Assembly: GCF_017303295.1 (NCBI RefSeq) | Contig: NZ_JAFKOK010000013.1 | Coordinates: forward strand, 1 to 64,000 | From: Rhodobacter sp. NTK016B | GTDB lineage: Bacteria; Pseudomonadota; Alphaproteobacteria; Rhodobacterales; Rhodobacteraceae | Length of the DNA stretch: 64,000 nt | Reading direction: 5' to 3' | Shown here: in pieces, positions 63,970 to 64,000 of the stretch | Position numbering within the stretch: the stretch's first letter is position 1 | Layout of the letters: every line of letters begins with the position of its first letter | Translations under genes and position numbers: made by a program | The notes under the pieces: model-generated | The model's database searches: none | What the model saw: only the letters and a program-made list of their open reading frames with translations | Told to the model about the DNA's origin: nothing

Positions 63970-64000
63970 ATGAAGAAGACATTGACAATTCTTGGCTTTC
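63970..64000 (+). CDS. Start of an exported protein, cut by the window end
   Basis: Ten codons, MKKTLTILGF, are visible after GAGGAGTGTGCCCC, which contains a GAGGAG site. The basic N-terminus and following hydrophobic residues look like the beginning of a signal peptide. In QseBC/PmrAB-type loci a small secreted PepSY or OB-fold protein often occupies this place, but the sequence seen is too short to decide. Confidence 0.5.
   Translation, partial: MKKTLTILGF

Overview
The window is GC-rich, densely coded, and reads as an alphaproteobacterium, most likely a member of the Rhodobacteraceae. The evidence is gene-family content (fused cysNC, DUF1007 + NicO nickel/cobalt exporter, non-pyrrolysine MttB homologue, FAD/GcvT dimethylglycine-dehydrogenase-like enzymes, two Tat-exported solute-binding proteins) and a recurring intergenic element of the form G/C-rich hairpin, then GAGGATATTT, then AACAAAGATG, a type familiar from this family. 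There are no rRNA genes, CRISPR arrays, insertion sequences or prophage. One tRNA-Ser(CGA) is present.

Layout. 0-9 kb (minus strand): a Dpp/Opp-type ABC importer (Tat-exported binding protein, two permeases, fused double ATPase) with an enolase-superfamily enzyme and a zinc alcohol dehydrogenase. 9-16 kb: an FAD+GcvT demethylating dehydrogenase, a cytosolic PhnD-like protein coupled to a fatty-acid desaturase, a divergent XRE regulator, and an MttB-family methyltransferase. 16-21 kb: a GSCFA protein with an SGNH-like partner, then DUF1007/NicO nickel-cobalt export with an unusual N-terminal insertion. 22-29 kb: the conserved but biochemically obscure transglutaminase / circularly permuted ATP-grasp + alpha-E / transglutaminase-DUF2126 operon. 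29-35 kb: sulfate activation (cysD, cysNC), a LuxR-type regulator, and a MurK-like kinase with murQ for amino-sugar recycling.

35-57 kb is the most interesting part: two divergent operons around a 328-bp control region. The minus-strand arm imports a nucleoside or nucleobase (BMP-type binding protein, ATPase, two permeases), deaminates purines (8-oxoguanine-deaminase-like, guanine deaminase) and carries a Rieske-less oxygenase catalytic subunit. The plus-strand arm carries an acylphosphatase-like small protein, a stand-alone Rieske ferredoxin-like protein, a GST-like protein, a LysR regulator, a two-subunit TPP decarboxylase, a GMC oxidoreductase, an MtaD-like deaminase, a second Rieske-less catalytic subunit, a molybdenum hydroxylase with an FAD-Mo fusion, an aldehyde dehydrogenase and an NTF2-like protein. 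The split oxygenase plus GST-like protein has the same kind of parts as the NdmCDE 7-methylxanthine N-demethylase of Pseudomonas putida CBB5. I infer a LysR-controlled pathway for N-methylated or otherwise modified purines. Identical TGTTGC-N7-GCAACA dyads lie in both promoter regions. The true substrate is not readable from sequence.

57-61 kb: a siderophore-type iron ABC importer preceded by a TGA-N9-TCA iron-box-like site, then a DUF985 cupin and tRNA-Ser. 61-64 kb: an AT-richer gene-poor stretch directly 3' of the tRNA, then a two-component system and the start of an exported protein cut by the window end.
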